A stretch of DNA of 64,000 bases from Tannerellaceae bacterium (GCA_021201295.1 JAJQFE010000022.1:1-64000), one strand, 5' to 3'. Shown: positions 18,151 to 27,444, numbered from the stretch's first letter. Translations and numbers: made by a program. Notes: a model not told the origin generated them from the sequence alone.

Positions 18151-20553
18151 TTAAAAGTCAATCAGTAGACGAACATTTAATTGTCTTCCGGTCAGATAAT
18201 TGGGAACAGCATACTGTTCATTATAGGAATTGGTGATCCAATAATAAGAAGTAGTATTACGGATATCAAACAGGTTGAATACATCTAATCCGATCCAGAT
18301 TGTTTTCAGGTGGCGAAAAAAGCCACGGTCCATGATGGCATCCCTTTCTCCTGCCAGTTGGTAAGTAGCACCGATATCCACCCGGCGGTAAGGACTGGTT
18401 TGATAGTATCCTTCTTCATATCCGGTCCGGGGTGCAGTCACCGGAAGCCGTCCGGAAAGCATGCCCCGTAAATGCAGTTTGACACGGTCATATCCGGGGA
18501 AATAATCCTGGAAAAACAAGGAAAAATTATACCCGTGACTATTAGGCATAGGCACAGTAATGGTTTCACGAATGGTTTGTTCCGCCTTCATCAGGGAAAG
18601 GCTCACCCATGAATCAGTTCCCGGAACAAATTCCCCGGTAAATTTCATGTCTATTCCCAACGCATAGCCGGTAGCACAGTTTTCTCCGTAATAGCGGATC
18701 TTTACATTTTCCACCGTATACGGGTTAATATCATTCAACTTCTTGTAATACAGTTCTGTCGTTAGCTTAAAATGCCTGTCCATCAAGCGAAACGCATAAT
18801 CTCCTCCTAAAATAAAATGGAGTGAACGCTGAGATTCCAGGTTTTTATTGAGTTCCACTATGCCATTTCCATCTTCATCAAAAGAGGTAATCCTCAGTTC
18901 TTTGTAATAGGGAGCCTGATAATAAAGACCCGAAGCGAAACGGAAAGTCAGGTTCGGATCAAAATTAGGAATAAACCCAATAGAACCCCTGGGACTGAAT
19001 ATAAATTCCTGGTTATAGCTCCAGTAACTACCCCGTACCCCTCCGGTGAGCGTAAATAATCCCTGGCGCGTACGAAATTTAAAAATATCCTGCAGATAAG
19101 CCGAGAGACGGGTGCTGGTCATTTCCTGGTGGGAATATAAGTTGGAATAAACCGATACGGCATCTCCGGTTTGTGGTACTGAGTATCCGGCCGAATCACG
19201 TCGTTCCCATTCATTGATCCGGTCATGGATCTTTTCAAACTGGGCAGTCGCTCCCCATTGGATGGTATTGGTCTTCATTCGTACCGATCCATAATGGCCA
19301 ATGTTCGAAATACGGGAATGGAGGCAATTCCGGGCATGTTCATGAAAACGTCCGATAGAGAGCGGATTGTCTTCATCCGATTGATCACTGAGCAACTGAT
19401 AGGAAGAGTTAATGTCATATCCTTCTGTTTCCCGGCTGTCAAACGTAGAAGCCTGAATGCCTAATTCTGTATTTTCATTCGGGTTATGCTTTAGGGTAAG
19501 CGCCCCGAATACTGTTTGAAACTTATCTTTCTCTTTGCCTTTAAATACGACATTAAAGGAATGCACATTCTCCGTAGTACCAAAAGAGGTGGAACGGGTT
19601 TTCGGCGTAAAATTATAATTATTGATCGCCAGATTCCCTAAAAAGTTTACTTCCCATTTGGGAGCTACCTGATAGGTCATAAAGGTTTGCAAGTCAATGA
19701 AGTTGGGGTCGTATTCCGCATCCGTATCCATAGACTTCAACAAAGTACGCCCTGTTTTGTAACGGAATCCCGTGATCTGTGTGAATTTACCTGTAGCACT
19801 TCCTATATAGGCATTGGCACCTAAGAAACTACCGGATGCCGACCCTTCAAACGTAGTAGGTTTTTTATAAGTAATGTCCAGTACGGAACTCATTTTATCT
19901 CCATACCGGGCTTCAAATCCTCCGGCAGAAAATCTGACCTCTTCCGTTAGATCAGGATTAATAAAACTCAACCCTTCCTGTTGTCCGGAACGGATCAACT
20001 GAGGGCGAAAAACCTCCAGTCCGTTTACATAGACCATATTTTCATCATAACTACCACCCCGTACCGAGTACTGGGAACTTAATTCATTGGTAGAGGATAC
20101 ACCGGCAAATGTCACCACTAAGCTTTCTATGCTTCCCCCGGAAGGATCAGGGAGTAACCGGATCTGTTCCGTGTTGATGGTTTCCATCGTATTGATCTGT
20201 TTCCGGCTGGCCGTAACAGAGATTTCTCCTAAAGATAAAGCGCTGTAATTCATCTGCACATTCAAACGTATATCATTTTCTGCAACAGGAAGAATGCGCT
20301 CCGCTTTATGATAGCCTAAACAAGAATAGACCAGGGTCAGGGAATCTTTCGGGGTTACGGAAACAGAATAAAACCCTTTTTCATTGGTAACGGCTCCATT
20401 CAGCGTGTTTTTCACCTGTACTACAACCAATTCCAGCGGGTTTCCGTCTCCGTCACGCACATATCCGGTAATCTTGATCCGGTTCTGTGCATAGGTACTA
20501 CAAGAGATCAGTATAAATAGCAGTGCAGCTACGGCACGAATTTTCATATGCAA
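18151..20553 (-). CDS. TonB-dependent receptor with carboxypeptidase-like N-terminal domain
   Basis: The 800-residue receptor has a signal peptide (IRAVAALLFILISCSTYAQ), a CarboxypepD_reg-like domain (KITGYVRDGDGNPLELVVVQ, about 24-105), a plug (INTEQIRLLPDPSGGSIESL, QYSVRGGSYDENMVYVNGLE) and a barrel ending QLNVRLLIDF. It lacks SusC features and has no SusD neighbour, so it belongs to the broader class of TonB receptors for metals, peptides or other ligands. Substrate is unknown. Its start has ordinary spacing and no gene is fused to it. Confidence 0.92.
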   Translation of the reverse strand: MHMKIRAVAALLFILISCSTYAQNRIKITGYVRDGDGNPLELVVVQVKNTLNGAVTNEKGFYSVSVTPKDSLTLVYSCLGYHKAERILPVAENDIRLNVQMNYSALSLGEISVTASRKQINTMETINTEQIRLLPDPSGGSIESLVVTFAGVSSTNELSSQYSVRGGSYDENMVYVNGLEVFRPQLIRSGQQEGLSFINPDLTEEVRFSAGGFEARYGDKMSSVLDITYKKPTTFEGSASGSFLGANAYIGSATGKFTQITGFRYKTGRTLLKSMDTDAEYDPNFIDLQTFMTYQVAPKWEVNFLGNLAINNYNFTPKTRSTSFGTTENVHSFNVVFKGKEKDKFQTVFGALTLKHNPNENTELGIQASTFDSRETEGYDINSSYQLLSDQSDEDNPLSIGRFHEHARNCLHSRISNIGHYGSVRMKTNTIQWGATAQFEKIHDRINEWERRDSAGYSVPQTGDAVSVYSNLYSHQEMTSTRLSAYLQDIFKFRTRQGLFTLTGGVRGSYWSYNQEFIFSPRGSIGFIPNFDPNLTFRFASGLYYQAPYYKELRITSFDEDGNGIVELNKNLESQRSLHFILGGDYAFRLMDRHFKLTTELYYKKLNDINPYTVENVKIRYYGENCATGYALGIDMKFTGEFVPGTDSWVSLSLMKAEQTIRETITVPMPNSHGYNFSLFFQDYFPGYDRVKLHLRGMLSGRLPVTAPRTGYEEGYYQTSPYRRVDIGATYQLAGERDAIMDRGFFRHLKTIWIGLDVFNLFDIRNTTSYYWITNSYNEQYAVPNYLTGRQLNVRLLIDF

Positions 20554-20655
20554 TGTTCTAAAGACTATACAACTGTTAACGGAAAAAAAGTAAGAAGCGT
20601 ATATCCGGAGTCTAAAAAATGTTTTCCCTCACTGGGAAGTTATAGGTAGAGTGGT

Positions 20656-20663
20656 TATCTTTG
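20656..20663 (+). promoter_or_regulatory. -7 box ahead of the nitroreductase operon
   Basis: TATCTTTG fits TAnnTTTG, about 105 bp upstream of the nitroreductase start. The leader would contain the GGAGTCAAAGGAGT repeat at 20683-20716. Confidence 0.45.
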
Positions 20664-20680
20664 TAGGGTATATGATATAA

Positions 20681-20762
20681 AGGAGTCAAAGGAGTGAAGG
20701 AGTCAGGGGAGGTCAGTAGAATGATTTCTTTTAGCTTCTGACTTACTAATAAAATAAAGGAT
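20681..20762. repeat. Dispersed GGAGTCAAA-type repeat
   Basis: Iterated GGAGTCAAAGGAGTGAAGGA near 20683 is followed by GGTCAGTAGAATGATT and the partly complementary CTTCTGACTTACTAAT. It has the same units as the elements at 10505-10615, 22100-22172 and 22703-22818, here in the leader of the nitroreductase gene. Confidence 0.5.
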
Positions 20763-20765
20763 AAT

Positions 20766-21320
20766 ATGAATAGTTTCTCAGAGTTGATCAAGAAAAGAAG
20801 GAGTACCCGTAAATTTACGGATCAGTTATTATCTCCTGAACAGGTGGAGTTAATCCTGAAGGCGGCTTTGATGTCTCCTTCCTCCAAGCGTAGCAATCCC
20901 TGGCAATTCCTGGTTGTGGAAGAGAAAGATAGGTTGAAACAACTGGCCGCCTGTAAACCTCATGGAGCCGCTTTTCTGGAAGGCTGTGCGTTAGCTGTGG
21001 TGGTTATGGCCAATGTATTGGAAGGGGAAGCATGGGTGGAGGATGCTTCTATTGCTTCCATTATGATGCAATTACAGGCAGAGGATCTGGGATTAGGTAG
21101 TTGCTGGTGCCAGATCAGAGGCCGGCAAACAGGGGATAATATGGATTCCGCTGAATATATTCGCCGCCTGTTTACTATTCCTTACCAGATGGAAGTCCTT
21201 TCTATCATCGGATTTGGTTATAAGGAAAAAGAACATAAACCATTCGATGAGTCCCGGCTGCAATGGGAAAAAATACATGTGGGAACTTATCACCTGCCAC
21301 AGGAGAACCGTGAGGAATAA
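20766..21320 (+). CDS. Nitroreductase family protein
   Basis: The 184-residue FMN-dependent nitroreductase-fold protein opens SFSELIKKRRSTRKFTDQLL, with Arg residues for FMN phosphate binding. It continues ALMSPSSKRSNPWQFLVVEE, SIMMQLQAEDLGLGSCWCQI and VLSIIGFGYKEKEHKPF. These enzymes reduce nitro or quinone compounds with NAD(P)H, or act as dehydrogenases; the native substrate is unknown. The DUF2520 gene starts 4 bp after its stop, so the two are probably co-transcribed. Confidence 0.88.
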   Translation: MNSFSELIKKRRSTRKFTDQLLSPEQVELILKAALMSPSSKRSNPWQFLVVEEKDRLKQLAACKPHGAAFLEGCALAVVVMANVLEGEAWVEDASIASIMMQLQAEDLGLGSCWCQIRGRQTGDNMDSAEYIRRLFTIPYQMEVLSIIGFGYKEKEHKPFDESRLQWEKIHVGTYHLPQENREE

Positions 21321-21323
21321 AAA

Positions 21324-22118
21324 ATGAAAGTTGTAATTGTAGGCGCAGGGAATTTGGCTACCGGTGTGGCATTGGAAATGCACCGGGTAGGGATTACCAT
21401 CGGACAGGTGTACAGCCGTACGGAGGAAAGTGCTGCTGCGTTAGCCAAACGGGTAGGCTCTGTCTGGACCACAGATCCCGGTCAGGTAATAGACGATACG
21501 GATCTCTATCTCTTTGCACTGAAAGATTCCGCCTTACTGGAAATTATCTCCCGGATAAAACCCAATAAGGGTTTATGGGTACACACCGCCAAAAGTGTTC
21601 CTATGGATGTGTTTAAAGGGCATGTGGAACGATATGGGGTCTTTTATCCTTTACAGACATTTACCAGAGAACGGCCTATCTCTTTGGATGGTACGTGGAT
21701 TTTCCTGGAACTTCATGCTCCGGAAGATGAAAAAATGTTGAAAAAGGTAGCCCAGGCCCTGTCCGGTAAAGTACAGTGCCTGTCTTCTAAAAAACGGAAG
21801 ATGCTGCATCTCTCTGCAGTATTTGCCTGTAATTTCACGAATCATATGTACCATCTGGCTACTAAATTAGTAGAAGAAGAAGGCATTCCCGGAGAAGTTT
21901 TATTTCCACTGATAGATGAAACAGCCGCTAAAATACATACGATCCCTCCGGCAGATGCCCAGACAGGACCTGCCGTACGTTTTGATAAAACCATCATAGA
22001 TAACCAACTGGCTCTGCTGAAAGATCCGGCAATGAAAGCCCTCTATCAGTTAATCAGCCAGAACATTTATAAAGAAAAAGTGGTTAGGAATTCCAGTAGT
22101 CAACAGCTAAGTAGTTAA
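21324..22118 (+). CDS. DUF2520 / Rossmann-fold oxidoreductase-like protein
   Basis: This 264-residue protein has an N-terminal NAD(P)-binding fold (MKVVIVGAGNLATGVALEM, glycine-rich loop GAGNLA) and a C-terminal helical DUF2520 domain (LHLSAVFACNFTNHMYHLA). It resembles F420-dependent NADP-reductase-like proteins. The substrate is not known. It lies in a run with the upstream nitroreductase and the downstream KdsC-like phosphatase, with a repeat element between this gene and the latter. Confidence 0.85.
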   Translation: MKVVIVGAGNLATGVALEMHRVGITIGQVYSRTEESAAALAKRVGSVWTTDPGQVIDDTDLYLFALKDSALLEIISRIKPNKGLWVHTAKSVPMDVFKGHVERYGVFYPLQTFTRERPISLDGTWIFLELHAPEDEKMLKKVAQALSGKVQCLSSKKRKMLHLSAVFACNFTNHMYHLATKLVEEEGIPGEVLFPLIDETAAKIHTIPPADAQTGPAVRFDKTIIDNQLALLKDPAMKALYQLISQNIYKEKVVRNSSSQQLSS

Positions 22119-22172
22119 AAAAACAGGGAGTCAGTGAACATAAACTTCCGGACTCCTTTACTACCTAAAAAA
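22100..22172. repeat. Dispersed GGAGTCA/ACTCC inverted repeat
   Basis: AGGGAGTCAGTGAAC (22125-22139) faces CCGGACTCCTTTACTACC (22148-22165), preceded by AGCTAAGTAGTT. The element separates the DUF2520 gene from the KdsC-like gene and overlaps the end of the former. Confidence 0.5.
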
Positions 22173-22178
22173 ATACCT

Positions 22179-22700
22179 ATGAGCAGTATAAATTATGATC
22201 TGAAAAAGATACGGGCTTTTGTTTTCGATGTGGATGGTGTTTTGTCCCGTGAAGTGATCCCGTTGCATCCGAATGGTGATCCCATGTGTACGGTCAGTAC
22301 CAAAGATGGCTATGCAATTCAGCTGGCAGTAAAAAAGGGCTATGAGATCGGTATTATTACCAGAAGATACACCGATGCCGTGAAACTTCGTTTCTCCCGA
22401 TTGGGAGTGAAACATATCTATATGAAAAGTTCTTTGAAGATCAATGATTTTCATGACTTTATGGAAAAGACCGGACTTAATCCCGAACAGGTGGTCTATG
22501 TCGGAGATGATATTCCCGATTATCCGGTAATGAAAGTGGTGGGTTTACCCGTCGCTCCGGCAGATGCCGTACCGGAAGTAAAAGCCATAGCCCGTTACAT
22601 CTCCTTAAAGAAAGGAGGCGACGGAGTGGCCCGGGACGTCATTAAACAAACCCTGAAAGCCCAGGGCGACTGGTTATGTGAGGAAGCGTTTGGATGGTAA
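22179..22700 (+). CDS. KdsC-like HAD phosphatase
   Basis: A 173-residue C0-cap HAD protein. Motif I is FVFDVDGVLS; motif II/III candidates are IITRRYTDAVK and later YVGDDIPDYPVM with the acidic pair DD. The size and GDDIPD pattern fit the KDO-8-phosphate phosphatase family used in lipopolysaccharide biosynthesis. ATG 22179 (MSSINYDLKKIRAF) was chosen because upstream codons lie in repeat DNA. No kdsA or other KDO gene is nearby, so the substrate is inferred from family resemblance only. Confidence 0.82.
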   Translation: MSSINYDLKKIRAFVFDVDGVLSREVIPLHPNGDPMCTVSTKDGYAIQLAVKKGYEIGIITRRYTDAVKLRFSRLGVKHIYMKSSLKINDFHDFMEKTGLNPEQVVYVGDDIPDYPVMKVVGLPVAPADAVPEVKAIARYISLKKGGDGVARDVIKQTLKAQGDWLCEEAFGW

Positions 22701-22702
22701 AA

Positions 22703-22818
22703 ATCAGAAAGGAGTTAAAGAAGTCAAAGGAGTTAAGTAGGAACACCATACGAAAATCTTCCTGACTCCTTAACTACTAAGGAGCAAAGCGACTGATAAC
22801 TCCTTTAACTACTAAAAA
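22703..22818. repeat. Dispersed repeat element with nested inverted arms
   Basis: GGAGTTAAAGAAGTCAAAGG (22711-22730) and GAGTTAAGTAGG face CTCCTTAACTACTAAGGAGC and ACTCCTTTAACTACTAA (22798-22814). The middle CTAAGGAGCAAAGCGACTGA matches the reverse complement of the core at about 10531-10550. It lies between the KdsC-like gene and maf. Confidence 0.65.
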
Positions 22819-22820
22819 AT

Positions 22821-23402
22821 ATGTTAGACAATTTAAACAAATACCGGATAATATTAGGATCTGCCTCTCCCCGTAGAAAGGAGCTGTTGGCAGGTTTAGG
22901 ACTTTCATTTGACGTAAAACCTATGCCGGACCTGGACGAATCCTATCCTTCTACGTTAGGTGTGAATGAAATCCCTTTATATATTGCCTGTCAGAAAGCA
23001 GAAGCTTATGTAAAAACATTGGCAGATAACGAATTATTAATTACTGCTGACACTATTGTGTGGTTAATGGGTAAAGTATTAGGCAAACCTTCAGGCAGAG
23101 AGGAAGCTATCCGAATGCTTCAAATGCTTTCTGCAAAGACGCATGAAGTGATCACCGGGGTATGTATGACTACAAAAGAAAAGAGACAGGTTTTTTCTGT
23201 AAGTTCTATGGTTCGTTTTCATCACCTCAGCCAGGAGGATATTCTGTATTATGTAGACACATATAAACCGTATGACAAAGCCGGAGCCTATGGTATTCAG
23301 GAATGGATCGGCTATATTGGAGTAGAAGCGATAGAAGGCAGCTTTTTTAACGTCATGGGACTACCGGTCCAGCGACTCTATCAGGAATTGAAAAAGTTCT
23401 GA
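22821..23402 (+). CDS. maf: Maf-family nucleotide pyrophosphatase
   Basis: This 193-residue protein carries the Maf signature: YRIILGSASPRRKELLAGLG at the N-terminus with the SASPRR loop, the central LITADTIVWLMGKVLGKPSG, the EVITGVCM strand, and KAGAYGIQEW with the late conserved residues. It hydrolyses non-canonical or dTTP/UTP-type nucleotides to monophosphates, a housecleaning activity. In many Bacteroidales the KdsC-like phosphatase lies upstream, as here. Confidence 0.93.
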   Translation: MLDNLNKYRIILGSASPRRKELLAGLGLSFDVKPMPDLDESYPSTLGVNEIPLYIACQKAEAYVKTLADNELLITADTIVWLMGKVLGKPSGREEAIRMLQMLSAKTHEVITGVCMTTKEKRQVFSVSSMVRFHHLSQEDILYYVDTYKPYDKAGAYGIQEWIGYIGVEAIEGSFFNVMGLPVQRLYQELKKF

Positions 23403-23456
23403 AAGCCGGACTTCATACGACATCAATCCTATCTATCGGGAGATAGAAATTATCTG

Positions 23457-23488
23457 TTGGATAACAAGCAAATAAATAGTTATCTTTA
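23457..23488 (+). promoter_or_regulatory. Promoter of dps
   Basis: A -33 TTGG (23457-23460) and a -7-like TATCTTTA (23481-23488) are about 21 bp apart, 40 bp before the dps start codon. The last base of the -7 box departs from the TAnnTTTG consensus. Confidence 0.45.
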
Positions 23489-23528
23489 TATCACAGTTAG
23501 ACAAAAAACTAATTAAAAAATTACCGTT

Positions 23529-24017
23529 ATGAAAACATTAGATTATCTTCATTTAGACGCCTCCAAAGTGAGTAACGTAGTAGCCGCTTTACAACAACTG
23601 CTGGCAGATTATCGGGTATATTACACCAATCTTCGCGGATTCCACTGGAACATTACCGGACATGGATTTTTTATTTTACACAGTAAATTTGAAGAAATGT
23701 ATGATGATGTAGCAGAAAAAGTGGATGAAATAGCCGAACGTATCCTGATGTTAGGAGGCACTCCGGCCAATACGTTCAGTGAGTATCTCCAACAGGCCCA
23801 CGTAAAAGAAGTGACCGGGGTACCGTGCGGTAGGGAAGCAGTAGAACATGTCCTGGATACAGTAGGCGTGTTGATCAAACAGGAACGGGAACTTTTAGCC
23901 CTGGCATCCGAAGCCAATGATGAAGGAACAGTCTCTTTAATGAGTGATTATCTGAAAGAACAGGAAAAACTGGTATGGATGCTGGTTGCCTGGTCACAGG
24001 CAGAGTGTAAGAAGTAA
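23529..24017 (+). CDS. dps: Dps-family ferritin-like DNA-protection protein
   Basis: A 162-residue four-helix protein of the Dps family. The intersubunit ferroxidase ligands lie in NLRGFHWNITGHGFFILHSKFEEMYDD, with His in FHWN and the Asp/Glu of FEEMYD, followed by AERILMLGGTPAN. Dps dodecamers oxidise ferrous iron with peroxide and shield DNA. It has its own promoter-like sequence and is closed by the terminator at 24042-24077. The N-terminus lacks a long lysine-rich tail, so DNA binding may be weak. Confidence 0.93.
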   Translation: MKTLDYLHLDASKVSNVVAALQQLLADYRVYYTNLRGFHWNITGHGFFILHSKFEEMYDDVAEKVDEIAERILMLGGTPANTFSEYLQQAHVKEVTGVPCGREAVEHVLDTVGVLIKQERELLALASEANDEGTVSLMSDYLKEQEKLVWMLVAWSQAECKK

Positions 24018-24041
24018 TTTCAGCATACACCTACTTCAGTC

Positions 24042-24077
24042 AAACAGGATGGTCTTACGGATCATCCTGTTTTTTTA
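24042..24077 (+). terminator. Intrinsic terminator of dps
   Basis: The stem AAACAGGATG (24042-24051)/CATCCTGTTT (24063-24072) is followed by more T residues, 25 bp past the dps stop. Confidence 0.85.
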
Positions 24078-24171
24078 TGTCCATCCATCCGGACCGGTAC
24101 CCGGAAAAAATAATAGAATTTTAGGTGAACAGGGATTCTTTAGAGAATAGGAAACTTGTTTCCCGGATATG

Positions 24172-24203
24172 TTGTATAATCCGTAAAGAAATCAGTAATT
24201 TTG
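24172..24203 (+). promoter_or_regulatory. Promoter of the Dabb-aguA-aguB-pab operon
   Basis: TTG (24172-24174) and TAATTTTG (24196-24203) are 21 bp apart, 31 bp before the first ATG of the operon. The -7 box fully matches TAnnTTTG. Confidence 0.55.
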
Positions 24204-24233
24204 TGCCTGCAATCATATAAATCAAATAAACAT

Positions 24234-24536
24234 ATGCTGAAACATATTGTTATGTGGAAATTAAAGGCAGAAGCAGAGGGAAAAACCAAAGCGGAAAATG
24301 CCTTATGGATGAAAGAACACCTGGAAGCATTAGTATGAATCGCGCCTGAGATCCGTTTCCTGGAAGTCGGGATTAATATAAAAGAAAGTGCCATGGCGTA
24401 TGATGCTGTGTTGGTATTCACGTTTGACGACGAAGCTGCTTTGGAAGCCTATAAAGTAAATCCTGAGCATGTGAAGATCAGTACCTACTGCAAAAAGATA
24501 CGGGAAAGCCGGGTGGTAGTAGACTATTTAATTTAA
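24234..24536 (+). pseudogene. Dabb (stress-responsive A/B barrel) protein, interrupted
   Basis: The frame MLKHIVMWKLKAEAEGKTKA, then LEALV, TGA (24336-24338), IAPEIRFLEVGINIKES and VVDYLI is a complete dimeric alpha/beta-barrel Dabb protein of about 100 residues apart from one nonsense codon. A Gly (GGA) is common where the TGA stands, so a single G-to-T change explains it. It ends one base before the agmatine deiminase start, so it leads that operon. Family members lack a firm common function. Confidence 0.8.
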
Positions 24537-24537
24537 T

Positions 24538-25575
24538 ATGAAGCAATCCATTATATTACCTGCTGAATGGTATCCGCAAAGTGCAGTCCAGCTCACATGG
24601 CCTCACAAAGAGACAGACTGGGCACCCATCCTGGATGAAGTGATCCCCTGTTTTGTGTGTATTGCCAGGGAAATCAGCAAAAGAGAATACCTCCTGATTG
24701 TTTGTCCGGATAAAGAAGAAGTGCTTCAACAGTTAGGAGAGATAGATACGGATCGCATTCTTTTCTGTGAAATGGAAACCAATGATACCTGGGCCAGGGA
24801 TCATGGAGGCATTTCAGTCTTTGACAACGGAACCCCTTCCGTCTATGATTTTGTCTTTAACGGATGGGGGATGAAGTTCCCGGCCAATTGGGATAATCTT
24901 ATTACCCGCCGCCTGTTTGCAGCCGGTGCCTTTGCAAAGGATATCCTACCGGTTAATATGCAACCTCTGGTCCTGGAAGGAGGAAGTATTGAATCAGACG
25001 GAAAAGGGACCCTGATGACCACCGTAGAGTGTCTTTCCTCCTTAAACCGGAATGAATATCTGAGCCGGGAACAATTAGAATATCACCTCAAAGAGATCTT
25101 TGGACTGGAACGTATCCTTTGGATCGAAAACGGATATCTGGCAGGAGACGATACGGATAGTCATGTAGACACACTGGCCCGTTTTTGTAGTGAAGATACA
25201 ATCGCCTATGTGCAGTGTACAGACGAAACCGACGAACATTATGCGGAGTTACAGGCTATGGAAGAAGAGCTGAAGGCTTTCCGGCAACTCAACGGAGAGC
25301 CTTATCGCCTGATCCCTTTACCCATGGCTGATCCGGTTGAATGGGAGGGAGAACGTCTGCCGGCAACGTATGCCAATTTCCTTATGATTAACGGGGCGGC
25401 ATTACTTCCCTGGTATGATTCCCCCAGGGATGAGATCGCCAGAGAGGCTTTGCAGCAAGCGTTCCCGGATCGCGAAATAGTCGGAATGAATTGCCTGCCA
25501 TTAATTAAACAACATGGTTCTCTTCATTGTGTGACCATGCAGTATCCGGAAGGATTTATAAATACAGAGATATGA
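24538..25575 (+). CDS. aguA: Agmatine deiminase
   Basis: This 345-residue guanidino-group hydrolase of the porphyromonas-type peptidyl-arginine deiminase/agmatine deiminase family converts agmatine to N-carbamoylputrescine. Visible landmarks are the N-terminal LPAEWYPQSAVQLTWPH, ETNDTWARDHGGISVF with conserved WARD, LEGGSIESDGKGTLMTT, AGDDTDSHVDTLARF, and the C-terminal catalytic cysteine in GSLHCVTMQYP. The next enzyme of the same pathway starts in its stop codon (ATGA overlap at 25572). Together they give the arginine-to-putrescine branch. Confidence 0.94.
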   Translation: MKQSIILPAEWYPQSAVQLTWPHKETDWAPILDEVIPCFVCIAREISKREYLLIVCPDKEEVLQQLGEIDTDRILFCEMETNDTWARDHGGISVFDNGTPSVYDFVFNGWGMKFPANWDNLITRRLFAAGAFAKDILPVNMQPLVLEGGSIESDGKGTLMTTVECLSSLNRNEYLSREQLEYHLKEIFGLERILWIENGYLAGDDTDSHVDTLARFCSEDTIAYVQCTDETDEHYAELQAMEEELKAFRQLNGEPYRLIPLPMADPVEWEGERLPATYANFLMINGAALLPWYDSPRDEIAREALQQAFPDREIVGMNCLPLIKQHGSLHCVTMQYPEGFINTEI

Positions 25576-26447
25576 AAGTCGGATTGATCCAACAAAAAAA
25601 CAGCAGCGATATTCCTGCCAACATAGCTACATTACAGAATAACATCAGAGCATGTGCAGAACAGGGAGCTGAATTAGTCATACTACAGGAACTACACAAT
25701 GGCCTTTATTTCTGCCAGACGGAAGATACCAGCCTGTTTGATATGGCAGAACCGATTCCCGGACCATCTACGGAGCAGTTTGGAATCCTGGCAAAAGAAC
25801 TGGGCATCGTCCTCGTCCTCTCTTTGTTTGAGAAAAGGGCACCGGGCCTCTATCACAATACCGCAGTCGTCTTGGAAAAAGATGGAACAATCGCAGGGCG
25901 CTACCGGAAAATGCATATTCCGGATGATCCGGCCTATTATGAAAAGTTCTATTTCACCCCGGGAGACCTGGGCTTTGAACCGATTCAGACCTCCGTGGGC
26001 AAGTTAGGCGTCTTGGTTTGTTGGGATCAATGGTATCCGGAAGCCGCCCGGTTGATGGCTATGCGGGGAGCAGAACTACTGATCTACCCGACAGCCATCG
26101 GGTGGGAGAGCAGCGACACCGAAGAAGAAAAAAGCCGTCAGCTCCATGCCTGGGTGACTGTTCAACGGGGACATGCCGTAGCCAATGGACTGCCGGTTGT
26201 CACCGTGAACCGGACGGGACATGAACCGGATCCGTCCGGACAGACCAACGGCATTCAATTCTGGGGGAATAGCTTTGTAGCAGGCCCACAGGGAGAATTA
26301 CTGGCAGAGTTTTCAAACGACCGGGAGGAGATCCGGGTCGTAAAGATCGATAAAACCCGCAGTGAGAATGTACGTCGCTGGTGGCCTTTCTTTCGCGATA
26401 GAAGGATTGATGCCTTTGACGGGTTAACCAAACGCTTTTTGATTTGA
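25572..26447 (+). CDS. aguB: N-carbamoylputrescine amidase
   Basis: A 291-residue nitrilase-superfamily enzyme with the Glu-Lys-Cys triad: Glu in ILQELHNGLYF, Lys in RYRKMHIPDDP, Cys in VLVCWDQWYPEAARLMA. It hydrolyses N-carbamoylputrescine to putrescine, ammonia and CO2. The ATG at 25572 overlaps the aguA stop, implying translational coupling, so the longer open frame from further upstream is not the start. It is followed one base later by pabB, extending the operon into folate biosynthesis. Confidence 0.94.
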   Translation: MKVGLIQQKNSSDIPANIATLQNNIRACAEQGAELVILQELHNGLYFCQTEDTSLFDMAEPIPGPSTEQFGILAKELGIVLVLSLFEKRAPGLYHNTAVVLEKDGTIAGRYRKMHIPDDPAYYEKFYFTPGDLGFEPIQTSVGKLGVLVCWDQWYPEAARLMAMRGAELLIYPTAIGWESSDTEEEKSRQLHAWVTVQRGHAVANGLPVVTVNRTGHEPDPSGQTNGIQFWGNSFVAGPQGELLAEFSNDREEIRVVKIDKTRSENVRRWWPFFRDRRIDAFDGLTKRFLI

Positions 26448-26448
26448 A

Positions 26449-27444
26449 ATGAAACTATACACGAAAGAGGAGGCTATCCGGAAGATGAATACCTTAGGGG
26501 CATCCGGACAGCCTTTTGTTTTTATCATAGACTATCAGCAGGAACAGATCCTGGTAGAAAAAACTGGAGAGATCAATCCCCGGGAGATCCTGTTTGATTT
26601 GAACGGATATACCAATCTATCCGGAGAATGTCCTGTACAAAAGCCACTGGAATGGGAGGTGGAAACACAGAGCTTTGAAGAATATGAGAGATCGTTCCGG
26701 ACCGTCCTTTTCCATCTTCAGGCAGGTAATTCCTATCTGGTAAATTTAACAGGAGCCACCCCTGTCCGGACCAACCTGACTTTGAAAGAGATCTTTTATC
26801 AGGCAGTTGCCCCTTACAAATGGTGGATGAATGACCAATGGGTTATTTTTTCACCGGAGATTTTTATCCGAATCCAACAGGGGACTATCGCCACTTATCC
26901 TATGAAAGGAACCATGGATGCTTCTGTTCTGGATGCCCGGCAGAAGCTATGGAATGATCCCAAAGAAACGGCTGAACATGCCACTATTGTGGATCTGCTG
27001 AGAAATGATTTAAGTACGGTGGCCTCGGATGTCCTCGTCAGGCGTTACCGCTATATAGACGAAGTAGACACCCACCGGGGTACTTTGTTACAGGTAAGTT
27101 CGGAGATCTCCGGCACCCTGGCTCCAGACTGGAAAGATGAATTAGGTACGTTGCTGTTCCGGCTTCTGCCGGCAGGTTCCATCACGGGCGCACCCAAGCA
27201 AAAAACGATGGAGATCATTGCAGAAGCGGAAACCTATGACCGGGGCTTTTATACAGGGATCATGGGCTATTATGACGGAGAAAACCTGGATAGTGCAGTG
27301 ATGATCCGGTTTATTGAAAAACAGGGTGATCAACTGGTCTATAAAAGTGGAGGAGGGATTACTACTCAGAGTGATGTAAAGAAAGAGTATAACGAAATGT
27401 TACAAAAAGTCTATGTACCCATTACTGGAAACCCTGCGCATTGA
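26449..27444 (+). CDS. pabB: Aminodeoxychorismate synthase component I
   Basis: This 331-residue chorismate-binding enzyme has the C-terminal catalytic core: FSPEIFIRIQQGTIATYPMK, LRNDLSTVASDVLV, LLPAGSITGAPKQKTMEII, FYTGIMGYYDGENLDSAVMI and YKSGGGITTQSDVKKEY. It is shorter than E. coli PabB because much of the N-terminal region is reduced, which is usual in Bacteroidetes. It makes 4-amino-4-deoxychorismate for folate. Its 3' end overlaps the start of pabC by 32 bp. Confidence 0.92.
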   Translation: MKLYTKEEAIRKMNTLGASGQPFVFIIDYQQEQILVEKTGEINPREILFDLNGYTNLSGECPVQKPLEWEVETQSFEEYERSFRTVLFHLQAGNSYLVNLTGATPVRTNLTLKEIFYQAVAPYKWWMNDQWVIFSPEIFIRIQQGTIATYPMKGTMDASVLDARQKLWNDPKETAEHATIVDLLRNDLSTVASDVLVRRYRYIDEVDTHRGTLLQVSSEISGTLAPDWKDELGTLLFRLLPAGSITGAPKQKTMEIIAEAETYDRGFYTGIMGYYDGENLDSAVMIRFIEKQGDQLVYKSGGGITTQSDVKKEYNEMLQKVYVPITGNPAH